Positions 6,786 through 15,408 are shown, counted from the stretch's first letter. The stretch: DNA of 64,000 bases from Pseudorhodoferax sp047601025 (GCF_047601025.1 NZ_JASGJZ010000001.1:372001-436000), one strand, 5' to 3'. A program made the numbers and translations. Notes: generated by a model not told the origin, from the letters alone.

Positions 6786-9112
6786 TGAAAAACGAACACG
6801 TCCTTGCCCTGGTGGGCAATCCGAACTGCGGCAAGACCACGCTGTTCAACGCACTGACCGGCTCACGCCAGCGGGTCGGCAACTGGCCCGGCGTGACGGT
6901 CGAGAAGAAAAGCGGCGAATATCGCCAGGGCGGCCTGCGCTTCGAGGTGGTCGATCTGCCCGGCACGTACTCGCTGGACGTCGTCGACCGGGAAGTGTCG
7001 CTCGACGAGAGCGTGGCGCGTGACTACGTCCATAGCGGCGAGGCGGACCTGGTCGTCAACATCGTCGACGCCTCCAATCTCGAACGCAATCTGTACCTGA
7101 CCACTCAGCTCGCCGAAATGCGGGTGCCGATGCTGGTGGTGCTCAACATGATCGACGTGGCCCGAGACAAGGGGCTGCGCATCGACACCGACGCATTGTC
7201 ACGCCGCCTGGGCTGCCCGGTGGTGCCGGTGGTCGCTTCCGATGGTGAAGGCGTGGATGCGCTGAAGGCGGCGATCAACACAGCGGTGGTGGCGCGCCAG
7301 CCGGCGAGCGCCGTCGTGGCCTATCAGCCCGCACTGGAACAAGCGATCGACACGCTGGTGCCGAAGCTCGAAGCCGCGGCACAGGCCGCGGGCACTTCGC
7401 CGCGCTGGCTGGCGGTGCGCCTGCTCGAAGGCGACGAACTGGCGTGCAGGGCGGCCGGCAGCGAACTGGCCGCCGAAGCCGCACGACTGGGCGGCGAATT
7501 GGGCGAGGACCTGGACATCATGGTGGCGGACGCGCGCTACGGCCTCGCCAACCGCATTGCCGGCGAGGCCTTGACGGTCAGCGGCCGGGTCGACCGCGAC
7601 ATCACCGACCGCATCGACCGCATCGTGCTGAACCGCGTGCTGGGCGTGCCGATCTTCCTGCTGATGATGTACCTGATGTTTCTGTTCACCATCAACATCG
7701 GCGGCGCTTTCATCGACTTCTTCGACCAGTTCACCGGCGCATTCCTGGTCGACGGCCTGTCCGAGCTGCTGACCCGCCTGGGCGTGCCGCAATGGCTGAC
7801 AGTGCTGCTGGCGCAGGGCATCGGCGGCGGCATCCAGGTCGTCGCGACCTTCATCCCGATCATCGGCTTCCTGTTCCTGTTCCTGTCGGTGCTGGAGGAT
7901 TCCGGATACATGGCGCGCGCAGCGTTTGTCATGGACCGTTTCATGCGTTGGGTCGGGCTGCCGGGCAAGTCCTTCGTGCCGCTGATCGTCGGCTTCGGCT
8001 GCACCGTGCCGGCGATCATGGCGACACGCACGCTTGAAAACCGTCGCGACCGGCTGATGACGATCGCGATGGCGCCCTTCATGTCCTGCGGCGCCCGCCT
8101 GCCGGTGTATGTGCTGTTCGCCGCCGCCTTCTTCCCGCAAGGGGCGCAGAACGTGGTGTTCGGGCTGTACATCATCGGCATCGCCGTGGCGGTACTGACG
8201 GGCCTGGCACTGCGCCATACGCTGATGAAGGGCGAGCCGACGCCCTTCATCATGGAACTGCCGCCTTATCACCTGCCGACCGTCCGTGGCGTGCTGATCC
8301 ACGCCTGGGAACGTCTGCTGGGTTTCGTCGTCCGCGCCGGGCGGGTGATCGTGCCGATGGTGCTGGTGCTGAACGTCCTCAATTCGGTCGGCACCGATGG
8401 CAGCTACGGCAACGAGGACAGCGATGCGTCGGTACTGGCCGCGGTCGGGCGCGGCATTGCACCGGCGTTCGCGCCGATGGGGCTGACCGCGGAGAACTGG
8501 CCGGCGACGGTTGGCATCTTCACGGGCGTGCTGGCCAAGGAGGCGGTCGTGGGAACGCTGGATGCGGCCTACACGGCGCTCGCCGCCAAGGATGCCGGAG
8601 AAAAGGTGGACGGGGATGACAAGCCGTTCGACCTGGGCGCCAGCATCGCCGCGGCTTTCGCCACGATTCCCGAGAACCTTGCCAAGGCGCTCGGCGCCTG
8701 GGCCGATCCGATGGGACTCAACGTGGGCGACCTCAGCGACGAAGAGCGGGCGGCCCAGGAGCAGGAAGTATCCGCCAGCACTTTCGGCGCCATGGCTGCC
8801 CGCTTCGATGGCGCTGCGGGCGCGTTCGCCTACCTGCTGTTCATCCTGCTGTATTGCCCCTGCACGGCGGCGATCGCGGCGGTGTACCAGGAGTCTGGCG
8901 CGCGCTGGACGGTGTTCGTCGCGGCCTGGACGACCGGACTGGGCTATGGCCTGGCGACCATCTACTACCAGGCGGCGACCTGGGCGCGGCACCCGGGCGC
9001 GTCGATGATCTGGATCGGCGGCATCCTCATTGGCTTTGCAGCCGTTTTGTGGTCGCTGCGGCGCTATGGCGCGCGCGGAGACAGCGGCCTGCCGCTTCCG
9101 CAACAGACCTAA
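6785..9112 (+). CDS. feoB: Ferrous iron transport protein B
   Basis: This 775-residue protein imports Fe(II) through the inner membrane. Its N-terminal G-protein domain has G1 GNPNCGKTT (from residue 11), G3 DLPGTYS (about 57) and G4 NMID (about 122). A guanine-dissociation-inhibitor-like region follows. The membrane domain has two Gate motifs, including the conserved GFGCTVPAIMATRTL and LYCPCTAAIAAV segments with their cysteines. I chose the ATG at 6785 (overlapping the feoA TGA) over the GTG one codon earlier. The length is normal for the family. It sits between feoA and feoC and directly after the storage-type ATPase cluster. Confidence 0.97.
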   Translation: MKNEHVLALVGNPNCGKTTLFNALTGSRQRVGNWPGVTVEKKSGEYRQGGLRFEVVDLPGTYSLDVVDREVSLDESVARDYVHSGEADLVVNIVDASNLERNLYLTTQLAEMRVPMLVVLNMIDVARDKGLRIDTDALSRRLGCPVVPVVASDGEGVDALKAAINTAVVARQPASAVVAYQPALEQAIDTLVPKLEAAAQAAGTSPRWLAVRLLEGDELACRAAGSELAAEAARLGGELGEDLDIMVADARYGLANRIAGEALTVSGRVDRDITDRIDRIVLNRVLGVPIFLLMMYLMFLFTINIGGAFIDFFDQFTGAFLVDGLSELLTRLGVPQWLTVLLAQGIGGGIQVVATFIPIIGFLFLFLSVLEDSGYMARAAFVMDRFMRWVGLPGKSFVPLIVGFGCTVPAIMATRTLENRRDRLMTIAMAPFMSCGARLPVYVLFAAAFFPQGAQNVVFGLYIIGIAVAVLTGLALRHTLMKGEPTPFIMELPPYHLPTVRGVLIHAWERLLGFVVRAGRVIVPMVLVLNVLNSVGTDGSYGNEDSDASVLAAVGRGIAPAFAPMGLTAENWPATVGIFTGVLAKEAVVGTLDAAYTALAAKDAGEKVDGDDKPFDLGASIAAAFATIPENLAKALGAWADPMGLNVGDLSDEERAAQEQEVSASTFGAMAARFDGAAGAFAYLLFILLYCPCTAAIAAVYQESGARWTVFVAAWTTGLGYGLATIYYQAATWARHPGASMIWIGGILIGFAAVLWSLRRYGARGDSGLPLPQQT

Positions 9113-9122
9113 GGAGGACGAC

Positions 9123-9365
9123 ATGATTCTGTCCCGTCTCAGTACCTATCTGCGCGAACGGCGCCGGGCCAGCGTGGCCGATATGGCGCTCGCGCTGGAA
9201 AGCACGCCCGAGGCGCTCGGGCCCATGCTCGACACGCTCCAGCGCAAGGGGCGTGTGCGCAGGATCGAAGGCAAATCGGGCTGTGGCTCGACCTGCTGCA
9301 AATGCGACCCGGCGACGATGGCGGTGTATGAATGGGCCGCCGTGGAGACGTCGGGCGCCGGTTGA
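9123..9365 (+). CDS. feoC: FeoC-like transcriptional/stability regulator
   Basis: The 80-residue protein starts 10 bases after feoB with GGAGG upstream. Residues 1-48 form a small winged-helix (LSTYLRERRRASVADMALAL, MLDTLQRKGRVRRI). A four-cysteine cluster CGSTCCKC near 54-61 probably binds an Fe-S centre. FeoC in enterobacteria protects FeoB from proteolysis. The last 28 residues are almost identical to the partial ORF at 2-88, so two feoC copies bracket the island. Confidence 0.9.
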   Translation: MILSRLSTYLRERRRASVADMALALESTPEALGPMLDTLQRKGRVRRIEGKSGCGSTCCKCDPATMAVYEWAAVETSGAG

Positions 9366-9540
9366 GAAGTGCATCGCGGCGGTGGTCGCGCCTGCTGCGC
9401 CAGCGCTGGTCGTGGTCGGCCTGCACCGCGAGAAACTCGCCTTTGGCCGCGAGGTGGCAATAGGACTGGCGCGGGACAAGGCCTCGGTGCTGAAAATCCC
9501 CCGACGGGCTGCCTGTGCGCCGGCCGACTGGCGGCAGGCC
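9366..9540 (+). pseudogene. Truncated, frameshifted copy of the feoC-linked ORF at 99-668
   Basis: Directly after feoC the DNA aligns with bases 90-250. It encodes VVAPAAPALVVVGLHREKLAFGREV, matching VVAPAASVLVVIGIHREELAFGREV of the intact copy. One extra C in the run near 9498-9503 shifts the frame at the PDG(L) segment, and similarity fades after about 9530. The rest of the gene is missing. The remnant shows that the second feo locus once had the same feoC-ORF arrangement. It is not expected to make a functional protein. Confidence 0.75.
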
Positions 9541-9574
9541 GGACTGCAGCGGCTGGCTTCGGCCCGGCGCCGTG

Positions 9575-10006
9575 TCAGCGCAGCAGGTGGCGGCGATGCA
9601 CGCCGAGGTGCACGCCGAGGCAGGCGACGAACACGACGCCAGTGGCCGCGTGCCAGCGTTTGTTGCCGGCAGCGGCCAGCGCCAGCGAGGTGGCGAGGCT
9701 GCCCATCATGCCGATCTTGGCGCAGCGGTTCACCTGCATCCGTAATGAGCGCGCGCCGGCGGGGCGCTGGGGCGCTGCCAGCGCCATGTCGATCAGCGCA
9801 TCGACTTCGTTCTCGAGCCGGACGGGGTCGATTCTGTCCGGCGCATAATGCAGCACGATGCTGCCAGCCACGGCATTCGGCTCGATGATGGCCACGCCTT
9901 CCACACGCCGCAATTCGGCTTCGACCAGGGCCAGCCGGGCGCGGCTGCGCAGCGTCTTGTCACGGATGCGAATACGGCCTGGCAGCGAGGACACGACGCG
10001 GCTCAT
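9575..10006 (-). CDS. GRxR/HMA-like protein with two C-terminal membrane helices
   Basis: This 143-residue protein, convergent with feoC, starts MSRVVSSLPGRIRIRD, the LPGRxRxR signature shared with the protein at 1808 and the ATPase N-terminus. A ferredoxin-like region with a VEGV...GSIVLHYAP pattern follows (residues 20-75) without CxxC. The C-terminus has two hydrophobic helices (MGSLATSLALAAAG and AATGVVFVACLGVHLGV). It looks like a membrane-tethered version of the same domain, typical of loci with P1B-6-like ATPases. It may help traffic or sense iron at the membrane, which is inference. Confidence 0.75.
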   Translation of the reverse strand: MSRVVSSLPGRIRIRDKTLRSRARLALVEAELRRVEGVAIIEPNAVAGSIVLHYAPDRIDPVRLENEVDALIDMALAAPQRPAGARSLRMQVNRCAKIGMMGSLATSLALAAAGNKRWHAATGVVFVACLGVHLGVHRRHLLR

Positions 10007-10851
10007 CGGCAGCTTCCGTGTTCATCGGGTGTTCCGCCGGTGCGATTGCCTGCCTGCGAACAGGACTTGCGGGATTGCGTGCGCATGGACAAGGGGCCGG
10101 GCAAGCCCGTCGGGAATCAGTGAATCAATGACTATAACCACTCGATGGGCCAGGCTTCGGCGTCGGTCTTGTTGTTCCGCACGCACTCGGCCAAGGACGG
10201 CGGGAACCCACGAAAACAGGCGCGGGCCCGCACGACTGGATGCACGGGCATGCCAGTGCCCGCCATGCAGACAGTCCGCGACGTCAGCGAGCGTTGTCCC
10301 CGTATCCGCGGGGACTCAAAGACTCACTCGTGACCGGCAGACGGATTCGAGTGAAATTCAACCATGCCCGGAGACGGCGGGATCGATCTGCGGGCCTTCA
10401 TCCATGTGGCGCCGTGTCATGCGCGAAGGCAGCTGTACCCGCGCTGCCGTGCATCACCGTCCGCGCACTCAGCCCCGCGCTGGGCACATTGCTGCATGAC
10501 CTGCAATGACCGGTTCGACCGGATTGCGGAAGTTCCCGTACGGTTCTCTCAATGACTGGCGGATGGGCAAGTCGGTCTCCATGCCTTTTCCGCCGTGCGA
10601 GTCCTTGCCCGCAATCATCTGGAGGCGGCATGAACCACTCCAGCGAGCCTTCCCCGCTGGCCGTGGCAATCGCCATCGCCATTGACCGCTCGGCGGCCGC
10701 CCTGGATCGCATGCGGTCCGGCCACCGAATGCGGCGACGACATGGAATCGTTCAACCAGGGAGCGATGCGATGCGCGCGACCAGGAAGCCGCGGCGGGGT
10801 CCGGCGCCTCCAGCCGATCCCCCACATGCCATCAGAGACTCGGGACAGCCT
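10007..10851. other. 845-base gene-poor junction
   Basis: No convincing gene is visible on either strand. The short ORFs here have irregular composition, no ribosome-binding sites and no domain pattern. One 7-bp hairpin lies at 10296-10315 (arms GTCCCCG/CGGGGAC). The stretch separates the iron island from ordinary chromosome of higher GC and a different codon style, so it probably contains the island boundary and decayed sequence. No insertion-sequence ends or tRNA were found. Confidence 0.6.
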
Positions 10852-12552
10852 TCATGAACGGCCGCGCTGGCCCAGGGCCGCCTGCGTGATGGCCGTCAGG
10901 GTGCCGCGGGTGGTGATGACCTCCGGGTCCAGCACGGCCTCGATCAGCGTGCCCTCGCGGCGCTCCAGCGCGGCCAGCAGCTGCGCTTCGAACTCCTCGG
11001 TCCGCGTGATGCGCACGCCGGCGTAGCCATAGGCCTCGGCGAGCTTCACGAAGTCCGGGTTCGCCAGCGCCGTGCCGCTGACGTTCAGCGGGTACTCGCG
11101 CTCCTGGTGCATGCGGATCGTGCCGAACATGCCGTTGTTCAGCAGCAGGACGATGCTCTTGGCGCCGTACTGCATGGCCGTGGCCAGTTCCTGCCCGTTC
11201 ATCATGAAGTCACCGTCGCCGGCGATCGTGAAGGCCGTGCGGCCCGTCGCGATCGCCGCGGCGATGCCGGCCGGCACGCCGTAGCCCATGGCGCCGTTGG
11301 TCGGCGCCAGCTGGGTCTTGTGCCCCTTGGCCAGGCCATGGTGGCGAAAGAAGCGGTGCATCCAGCTCGCGAAGTTGCCGGCGCCGTTGGTCACCACCGC
11401 GTCGGCCGGCAGGTGCTTCTGCAGCAGGCCGACGATGGCCGGCATGTCGATGTCGCCGGGCAGGGCCTGGGGCTGCAGGTTCTCCAGGTAGTCGGCATGG
11501 CAGGCCTGCGTCCAGCCTTCCCAGGCCAGCGTGGTCGGCGCCGCCAAGACCTCCAGCGAGCGCGCGGCGGCATTCATCGTCGCGTTGATCGCCAGGTCGG
11601 CCTGGTAGACGCGGTTCAGCTCCTCGGCGCTGGCGTGGATGTGCACCAGCTTCTGCCGGCTGCGCGGCGCCTCGAGCAGCGTGTAGCCGCCGGTCGTCAT
11701 CTCGCCCAGGCGCGGGCCGATGGCCAGCAGCAGGTCGCTGTCCTTCACGCGCTGCGCCAGCCGGGGGTTGATGCCGATGCCGACGTCGCCGGCGTACTGC
11801 GGGTGCCAGTTGTCGAAGGTATCCTGGAAGCGGAAGGCGTTGCCGACCGGCAGCTTCCAGTTCTCGGCGAAGCGCTGCAGCGCCTGGGCGGCCTGCGGCG
11901 TCCAGCCGCTGCCGCCGGCGATCACCAGCGGCCGCTCGGCCGCCAGCAGCATCTCGCGCAGCGTGCGCAGCGCGCCGGGGTCGCTCCAGGCCGTCACGGC
12001 CTCCACGCGCGGCAGCGGCACGGCGTCGACCTGCTGCACCAGCATGTCCTCCGGCAGCGCCAGCACCACCGGGCCGGGCCGGCCGTTCATCGCGGTGGCG
12101 AAGGCGCGCGCCACGTATTCCGGAATGCGCCGCGCGTCGTCGATGCGCTCCACCCGCTTGGCGAAGCCCTTGGTGCTGGGGCCGAAGAAGCTCTGGTAGT
12201 CCACCTCCTGGAACACCTCGCGGTCGCGCGAGTCGCTGGCCACGTCGCCGACGAACAGCACCATCGGCGTGGAATCCTGGAACGCGGTGTGCACGCCGAT
12301 CGAGGCGTTCGTGGCGCCCGGGCCGCGCGTGACGAAGCACACGCCGGGCCGGCCGGTCAGCTTGCCGTGGGCCTCGGCCATGAAGGCCGCGCCGCCTTCG
12401 TGGCGGTTGATCACGAACCGGATGCGGTCCCGGTAGGCGTGGAAGCCGTCCAGCGCCGCCAGGTAGCTCTCGCCCGGCACGCCGAACACGTGGTCGACGC
12501 CCTGCTCGACCAGACATTGCACCAGCAGATGGCCTGCGATCTGTTTGCTCAT
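10852..12552 (-). CDS. Thiamine-diphosphate-dependent enzyme, acetolactate synthase large-subunit-like
   Basis: The 566-residue protein has the three-domain ThDP enzyme layout. The N-terminal Pyr domain has GVPGESYLAALD and the catalytic glutamate in NRHEGGAAFMAEA, followed by VTRGPGATNASIG. A central Rossmann-like domain (IAGGSGW...) comes next. The C-terminal PP domain has GDGDFMMNGQELATAMQYGAKSIVLLLNN, the ThDP-binding GDG(x)n-NN motif. Family members make acetolactate or decarboxylate 2-oxo acids (glyoxylate carboligase, oxalyl-CoA decarboxylase and others). No ilvN-like small subunit is adjacent, so a catabolic or uncharacterised role is more likely than branched-chain synthesis. It is transcribed alone. 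Confidence 0.85.
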   Translation of the reverse strand: MSKQIAGHLLVQCLVEQGVDHVFGVPGESYLAALDGFHAYRDRIRFVINRHEGGAAFMAEAHGKLTGRPGVCFVTRGPGATNASIGVHTAFQDSTPMVLFVGDVASDSRDREVFQEVDYQSFFGPSTKGFAKRVERIDDARRIPEYVARAFATAMNGRPGPVVLALPEDMLVQQVDAVPLPRVEAVTAWSDPGALRTLREMLLAAERPLVIAGGSGWTPQAAQALQRFAENWKLPVGNAFRFQDTFDNWHPQYAGDVGIGINPRLAQRVKDSDLLLAIGPRLGEMTTGGYTLLEAPRSRQKLVHIHASAEELNRVYQADLAINATMNAAARSLEVLAAPTTLAWEGWTQACHADYLENLQPQALPGDIDMPAIVGLLQKHLPADAVVTNGAGNFASWMHRFFRHHGLAKGHKTQLAPTNGAMGYGVPAGIAAAIATGRTAFTIAGDGDFMMNGQELATAMQYGAKSIVLLLNNGMFGTIRMHQEREYPLNVSGTALANPDFVKLAEAYGYAGVRITRTEEFEAQLLAALERREGTLIEAVLDPEVITTRGTLTAITQAALGQRGRS

Positions 12553-12753
12553 GGAACTCCTAGGGATGCCGTGTTGCGCAACGGCGCGGATTGTGACGCG
12601 GCCGCGGCCTCCGTCCAACCGAACCCGCGTAGCGATGCGGCCGGCGGCGGCCACCGTGTCACGCCGCTGCAATGTACGCCGGGCAGCATCCGTGGGGCGC
12701 CCTGCCCTCCCTGCCGGGGCCCTTTCTTTTCCTTCGCACACGCCATCCACAAC

Positions 12754-13707
12754 ATGCTTCCCAGACTTGCCGTCTCCGCCGCCATGGCCCTTGGCCTGGC
12801 CAGTCCCGCCTTCGCGCTGAACATCGTGCTGTCCAACGACGACGGCCTGACCAGCAACCTCAAGGCCTTGTACGACGCCCTCAAGGGCGCGGGCCACGAC
12901 GTGGTGGTCTCGGTGCCCTGCACCGGCCAGAGCGGCCGAGGCGCCGGCATCGTGATGTACAGCACGGCGACGATCGAGGCCACCAGCGACCCGCAGGTCA
13001 CCGCCAAGGGCGGCTGCCACAACGGCGCGGCGCCCGCCGGCGCACCGGCCGTCGGTCCCTTCACCAAGGCGGGCTACACCAACGGCGACTTCTTCTACGT
13101 GCACGGCACGCCGGTCATGGCGACGCTGTACGGCCTGGACGTGGCGGCCAAGAACCGCTGGGGCAAGGCGCCGGACGTGGTGCTGTCCGGCCCCAACGAG
13201 GGGCAGAACCTGGGCGCCATCATCAATTCCTCCGGCACCGTCAGCAACGTGCAGGCCGCGGGCGCGCGCGACATTCCGGCGATCGCGCTCAGCGCCGACG
13301 GCGACACCACCGACAACACCGGCCTGGCGAACCCGAAGTCGGCGATCGTGGCCCAGCTGACGGTCAAGCTGCTGGACGCGCTCAAGGCCAAGGCCGGCAC
13401 CGGCCCGCTGCTGCCCGCGGGCGTGGCGCTGAACGTCAACTTCCCCAAGGAGATCGCGGCCGGCACGCCCTTCGCCTTCTCGCGCATCGGCACCTTCAAC
13501 GCCTACGGCCTGACGTTCAACAACGCGGTGCCCTACGGCCTCGGCATCGCGATGAACACCGGCGCGCCGACCGCCGCGCAGCGCGAGGACGAGTCCGTCG
13601 TCTACCGCAGCAAGGTGGCGGTGTCGGCCATGCAGCTGGGCTTCGAGCACCGGCCGGCCGGCCAGGAATGGCTGCGCCTGCGCCTGCGCGACCTGTTCGC
13701 CGAATGA
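12754..13707 (+). CDS. Exported SurE-like 5'/3'-nucleotidase
   Basis: The ATG at 12754 opens a clear signal peptide (LPRLAVSAAMALGLASPAFA), so the 317-residue protein is exported, unlike classical cytoplasmic SurE. The mature part begins with LNIVLSNDDGLTSNLKALYDAL, the SurE metal-binding NDDG motif. A VSVPCTGQSGRGAG segment, HGTPVMATLYGL and a DVVLSGPNEGQNLG block are all characteristic of the family. SurE enzymes dephosphorylate nucleotides with a divalent metal. Periplasmic versions occur in scattered proteobacteria and probably act in phosphate or nucleoside scavenging. The stop overlaps the next start (ATGA), so a two-gene operon is likely. Confidence 0.85.
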   Translation: MLPRLAVSAAMALGLASPAFALNIVLSNDDGLTSNLKALYDALKGAGHDVVVSVPCTGQSGRGAGIVMYSTATIEATSDPQVTAKGGCHNGAAPAGAPAVGPFTKAGYTNGDFFYVHGTPVMATLYGLDVAAKNRWGKAPDVVLSGPNEGQNLGAIINSSGTVSNVQAAGARDIPAIALSADGDTTDNTGLANPKSAIVAQLTVKLLDALKAKAGTGPLLPAGVALNVNFPKEIAAGTPFAFSRIGTFNAYGLTFNNAVPYGLGIAMNTGAPTAAQREDESVVYRSKVAVSAMQLGFEHRPAGQEWLRLRLRDLFAE

Positions 13708-14369
13708 GGGCCGACGACGTGAAGCGCTCGATCCTGGCCGCGGCGGCCTGCGCTGCCGCGGCATCGATGACCGCCTGCGGCGGCGGCGACGACTCCCGGC
13801 CGGCGGTGACCGTGGGCGACCTGCCCGCCGGCGTCCACATGGTCAGCACCGGCAACGCGGACCAGCCCACGGTAGGCCGCTACTACGCCAGCGCCGACGG
13901 CAAGCGGCTGCTGGTGCTGGAGGACGACCACGACGCCGCCAGCCTGCTGCTGCGCCGCCCCGGCGGCGGCAGCCCCTGGGTGGCGGTGCCGGAGCCGCAG
14001 GCCGATCTCGACGTGCAGTTCCTGCGCAGCCAGGCCGTGGCTGCGGCCACGCCCGCGCTGCCGGCGCTGGCCGGCCGCTACGTGGTCCGCCTGTCCGACG
14101 GATCGGCCGCGGACTTCCGGATCGGCACGGACGGGCGCCTGACGGCGGGAACGCTGTCGCGCTGCCAGCTCAGCGGCACGCTGGCGGCGGGCGCGCTGCC
14201 CGGCACCCTGTCCGCCACGCTGGCGGCCAGGGACTGCCCGGGCCTGCCCGCCAGCGCCACCGGCGTGCTGGTGCAGGACCCGTCGGACGCGCCGGCCGCC
14301 CTGCGGCTGCTGGCCGACGACGGCAGCCGGCTGGTCGACCTGCGCGGCTACGGCGAGCCCGGGGCCTGA
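13704..14369 (+). CDS. Hypothetical lipoprotein coupled to the SurE-like gene
   Basis: The ORF starts with an ATG overlapping the previous stop; an in-frame GTG at 13719 is an equally plausible start. Residues 7-24 form a lipoprotein signal with Cys in the MTAC box followed by GGGDD. The rest (221 residues in total) is compositionally simple, with beta-rich segments such as LAGRYVVRLSDG and a Cys pair (SRCQLSG...RDCPGL) that could form a disulfide. No family is recognised. Coupling to the exported nucleotidase suggests a periplasmic partner. Confidence 0.75.
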   Translation: MRADDVKRSILAAAACAAAASMTACGGGDDSRPAVTVGDLPAGVHMVSTGNADQPTVGRYYASADGKRLLVLEDDHDAASLLLRRPGGGSPWVAVPEPQADLDVQFLRSQAVAAATPALPALAGRYVVRLSDGSAADFRIGTDGRLTAGTLSRCQLSGTLAAGALPGTLSATLAARDCPGLPASATGVLVQDPSDAPAALRLLADDGSRLVDLRGYGEPGA

Positions 14370-14431
14370 CATCCCGCCCCAGGGGGCCGGCACGCCCGGC
14401 CCGCGCCGCCGCGTGGTGTAGAACCGCCGGC

Positions 14432-15349
14432 ATGACAGAACAGACAGCAGCCGCCCACCACGCCGCGAACCGCCGCGGCATCCTGATGATGGTGGGCGCC
14501 ATGGCCGGCTTCGTGGCCAACGACACCCTGGTCAAGTACGTCAGCGCCAGCCTGCCGTCGGCCCAGCTGATCTTCCTGCGCGGCGCCATGGCCTCGCTGC
14601 TGGTGCTGGGCCTGGCGCTGGCGCTGGGGGCCGGCCGGCAACTGGGCCGCGTGCTGCAGCCGCGCGTGGCGCTGCGCGCCGCCGCGGACGCCTGCGGCAC
14701 CGTGCTGTACCTGTTCTCGCTGTTCCACCTGCCGCTGGCCAATGCCATCGCGATCAACCTGGCGGCGCCGCTGTTCATGGTGCTGTTCGCGGTCTGGCTG
14801 CTGCACGAGCGGCCGGGCCCGGCGCGCTGGCTGGCCGTCGCGCTGGGTTTCGCCGGCGTGCTGTGCGTGGTGCAGCCGCGCGGCGACAGCTTCAATGCCT
14901 GGGCGCTCCTGTGCCTGCTGGGCACGCTGTTCCAGGCCATGCGCGACCTGCTGACGCGGCGTATCGATCCGGCCATCCCGTCCATCGTGGTCACGCTGTC
15001 CACCGCGCTGGCGGTCACGCTGCTGGCCGGCGCGCTGTCGCTGGCGCAGGGCTGGCAGCCGGTCGGCGCGGCCCAGCTCGGCTGGCTGGCCGGCGCCTCG
15101 GTGTTCCTGGTGACGGGCTATTTCCTGATCATCCAGTGCATGCGCCAGGGCGAGGTGTCGCTGACGGCGCCGTTCCGCTACTCGGCGCTGCTGTTCGCCG
15201 TGGCACTGGGTTTCCTGGTCTGGGGCGACGTGCCCAACGCCTGGGCCTGGGCCGGCATCGCGCTGCTGCTCGGCTCGGGCCTGTTCGTGGTGCACCACGA
15301 GCGCAGCCGGCAGGCCCGCGCGCAACTGCTGAACGCGCAGCCGGAATGA
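14432..15349 (+). CDS. DMT-superfamily (EamA) membrane transporter
   Basis: The 305-residue protein has ten predicted membrane helices in two EamA repeats: GAMAGFVANDTLVKYVSASLP...LRGAMASLLVLGLALALG for the first, and a second beginning near residue 150. Acidic/basic loop pairs (LHERPGPARWLAV) are typical of EamA metabolite exporters. The substrate cannot be assigned. It stands alone between the lipoprotein and the RHH regulator. Confidence 0.88.
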   Translation: MTEQTAAAHHAANRRGILMMVGAMAGFVANDTLVKYVSASLPSAQLIFLRGAMASLLVLGLALALGAGRQLGRVLQPRVALRAAADACGTVLYLFSLFHLPLANAIAINLAAPLFMVLFAVWLLHERPGPARWLAVALGFAGVLCVVQPRGDSFNAWALLCLLGTLFQAMRDLLTRRIDPAIPSIVVTLSTALAVTLLAGALSLAQGWQPVGAAQLGWLAGASVFLVTGYFLIIQCMRQGEVSLTAPFRYSALLFAVALGFLVWGDVPNAWAWAGIALLLGSGLFVVHHERSRQARAQLLNAQPE

Positions 15350-15361
15350 ACGTCGCCCCTT

Positions 15362-15407
15362 GAAAACATCCGTTGACCATCCATATGGATGGCATCGAGA
15401 TGTTTTC
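15362..15407. promoter_or_regulatory. Nested palindromic operator before the RHH gene
   Basis: A perfect 16-bp palindrome (CCATCCATATGGATGG, 15377-15392) sits exactly at the centre of a larger inverted repeat with 9-bp arms GAAAACATC (15362-15370) and GATGTTTTC (15399-15407). Both share the centre 15384.5. The block ends two bases before the ATG at 15409 of a ribbon-helix-helix protein. Ribbon-helix-helix regulators typically bind such symmetric sites to repress their own gene, so autoregulation is the natural reading. It also shows why the in-frame upstream starts at 15373 and 15385 are unlikely: they lie inside the element. Confidence 0.75.
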
Positions 15408-15408
15408 C

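Noticed and set aside
10291..10320. Single hairpin sequence resembling a type I-E CRISPR repeat (GTCCCCG...CGGGGAC)
   Set aside because: No second copy at spacer distance on either side and no cas gene in the window.
10495..10530. CCGGTTCGACCGG resembling a tRNA T-arm
   Set aside because: No acceptor, D- or anticodon arm can be built around it; it is just a short palindrome.
12553..13764. Minus-strand extension of the ThDP enzyme to 970 residues
   Set aside because: The extra N-terminal part is antisense to the SurE-like gene, has no motifs, and the true ThDP domain begins at the ATG at 12552.
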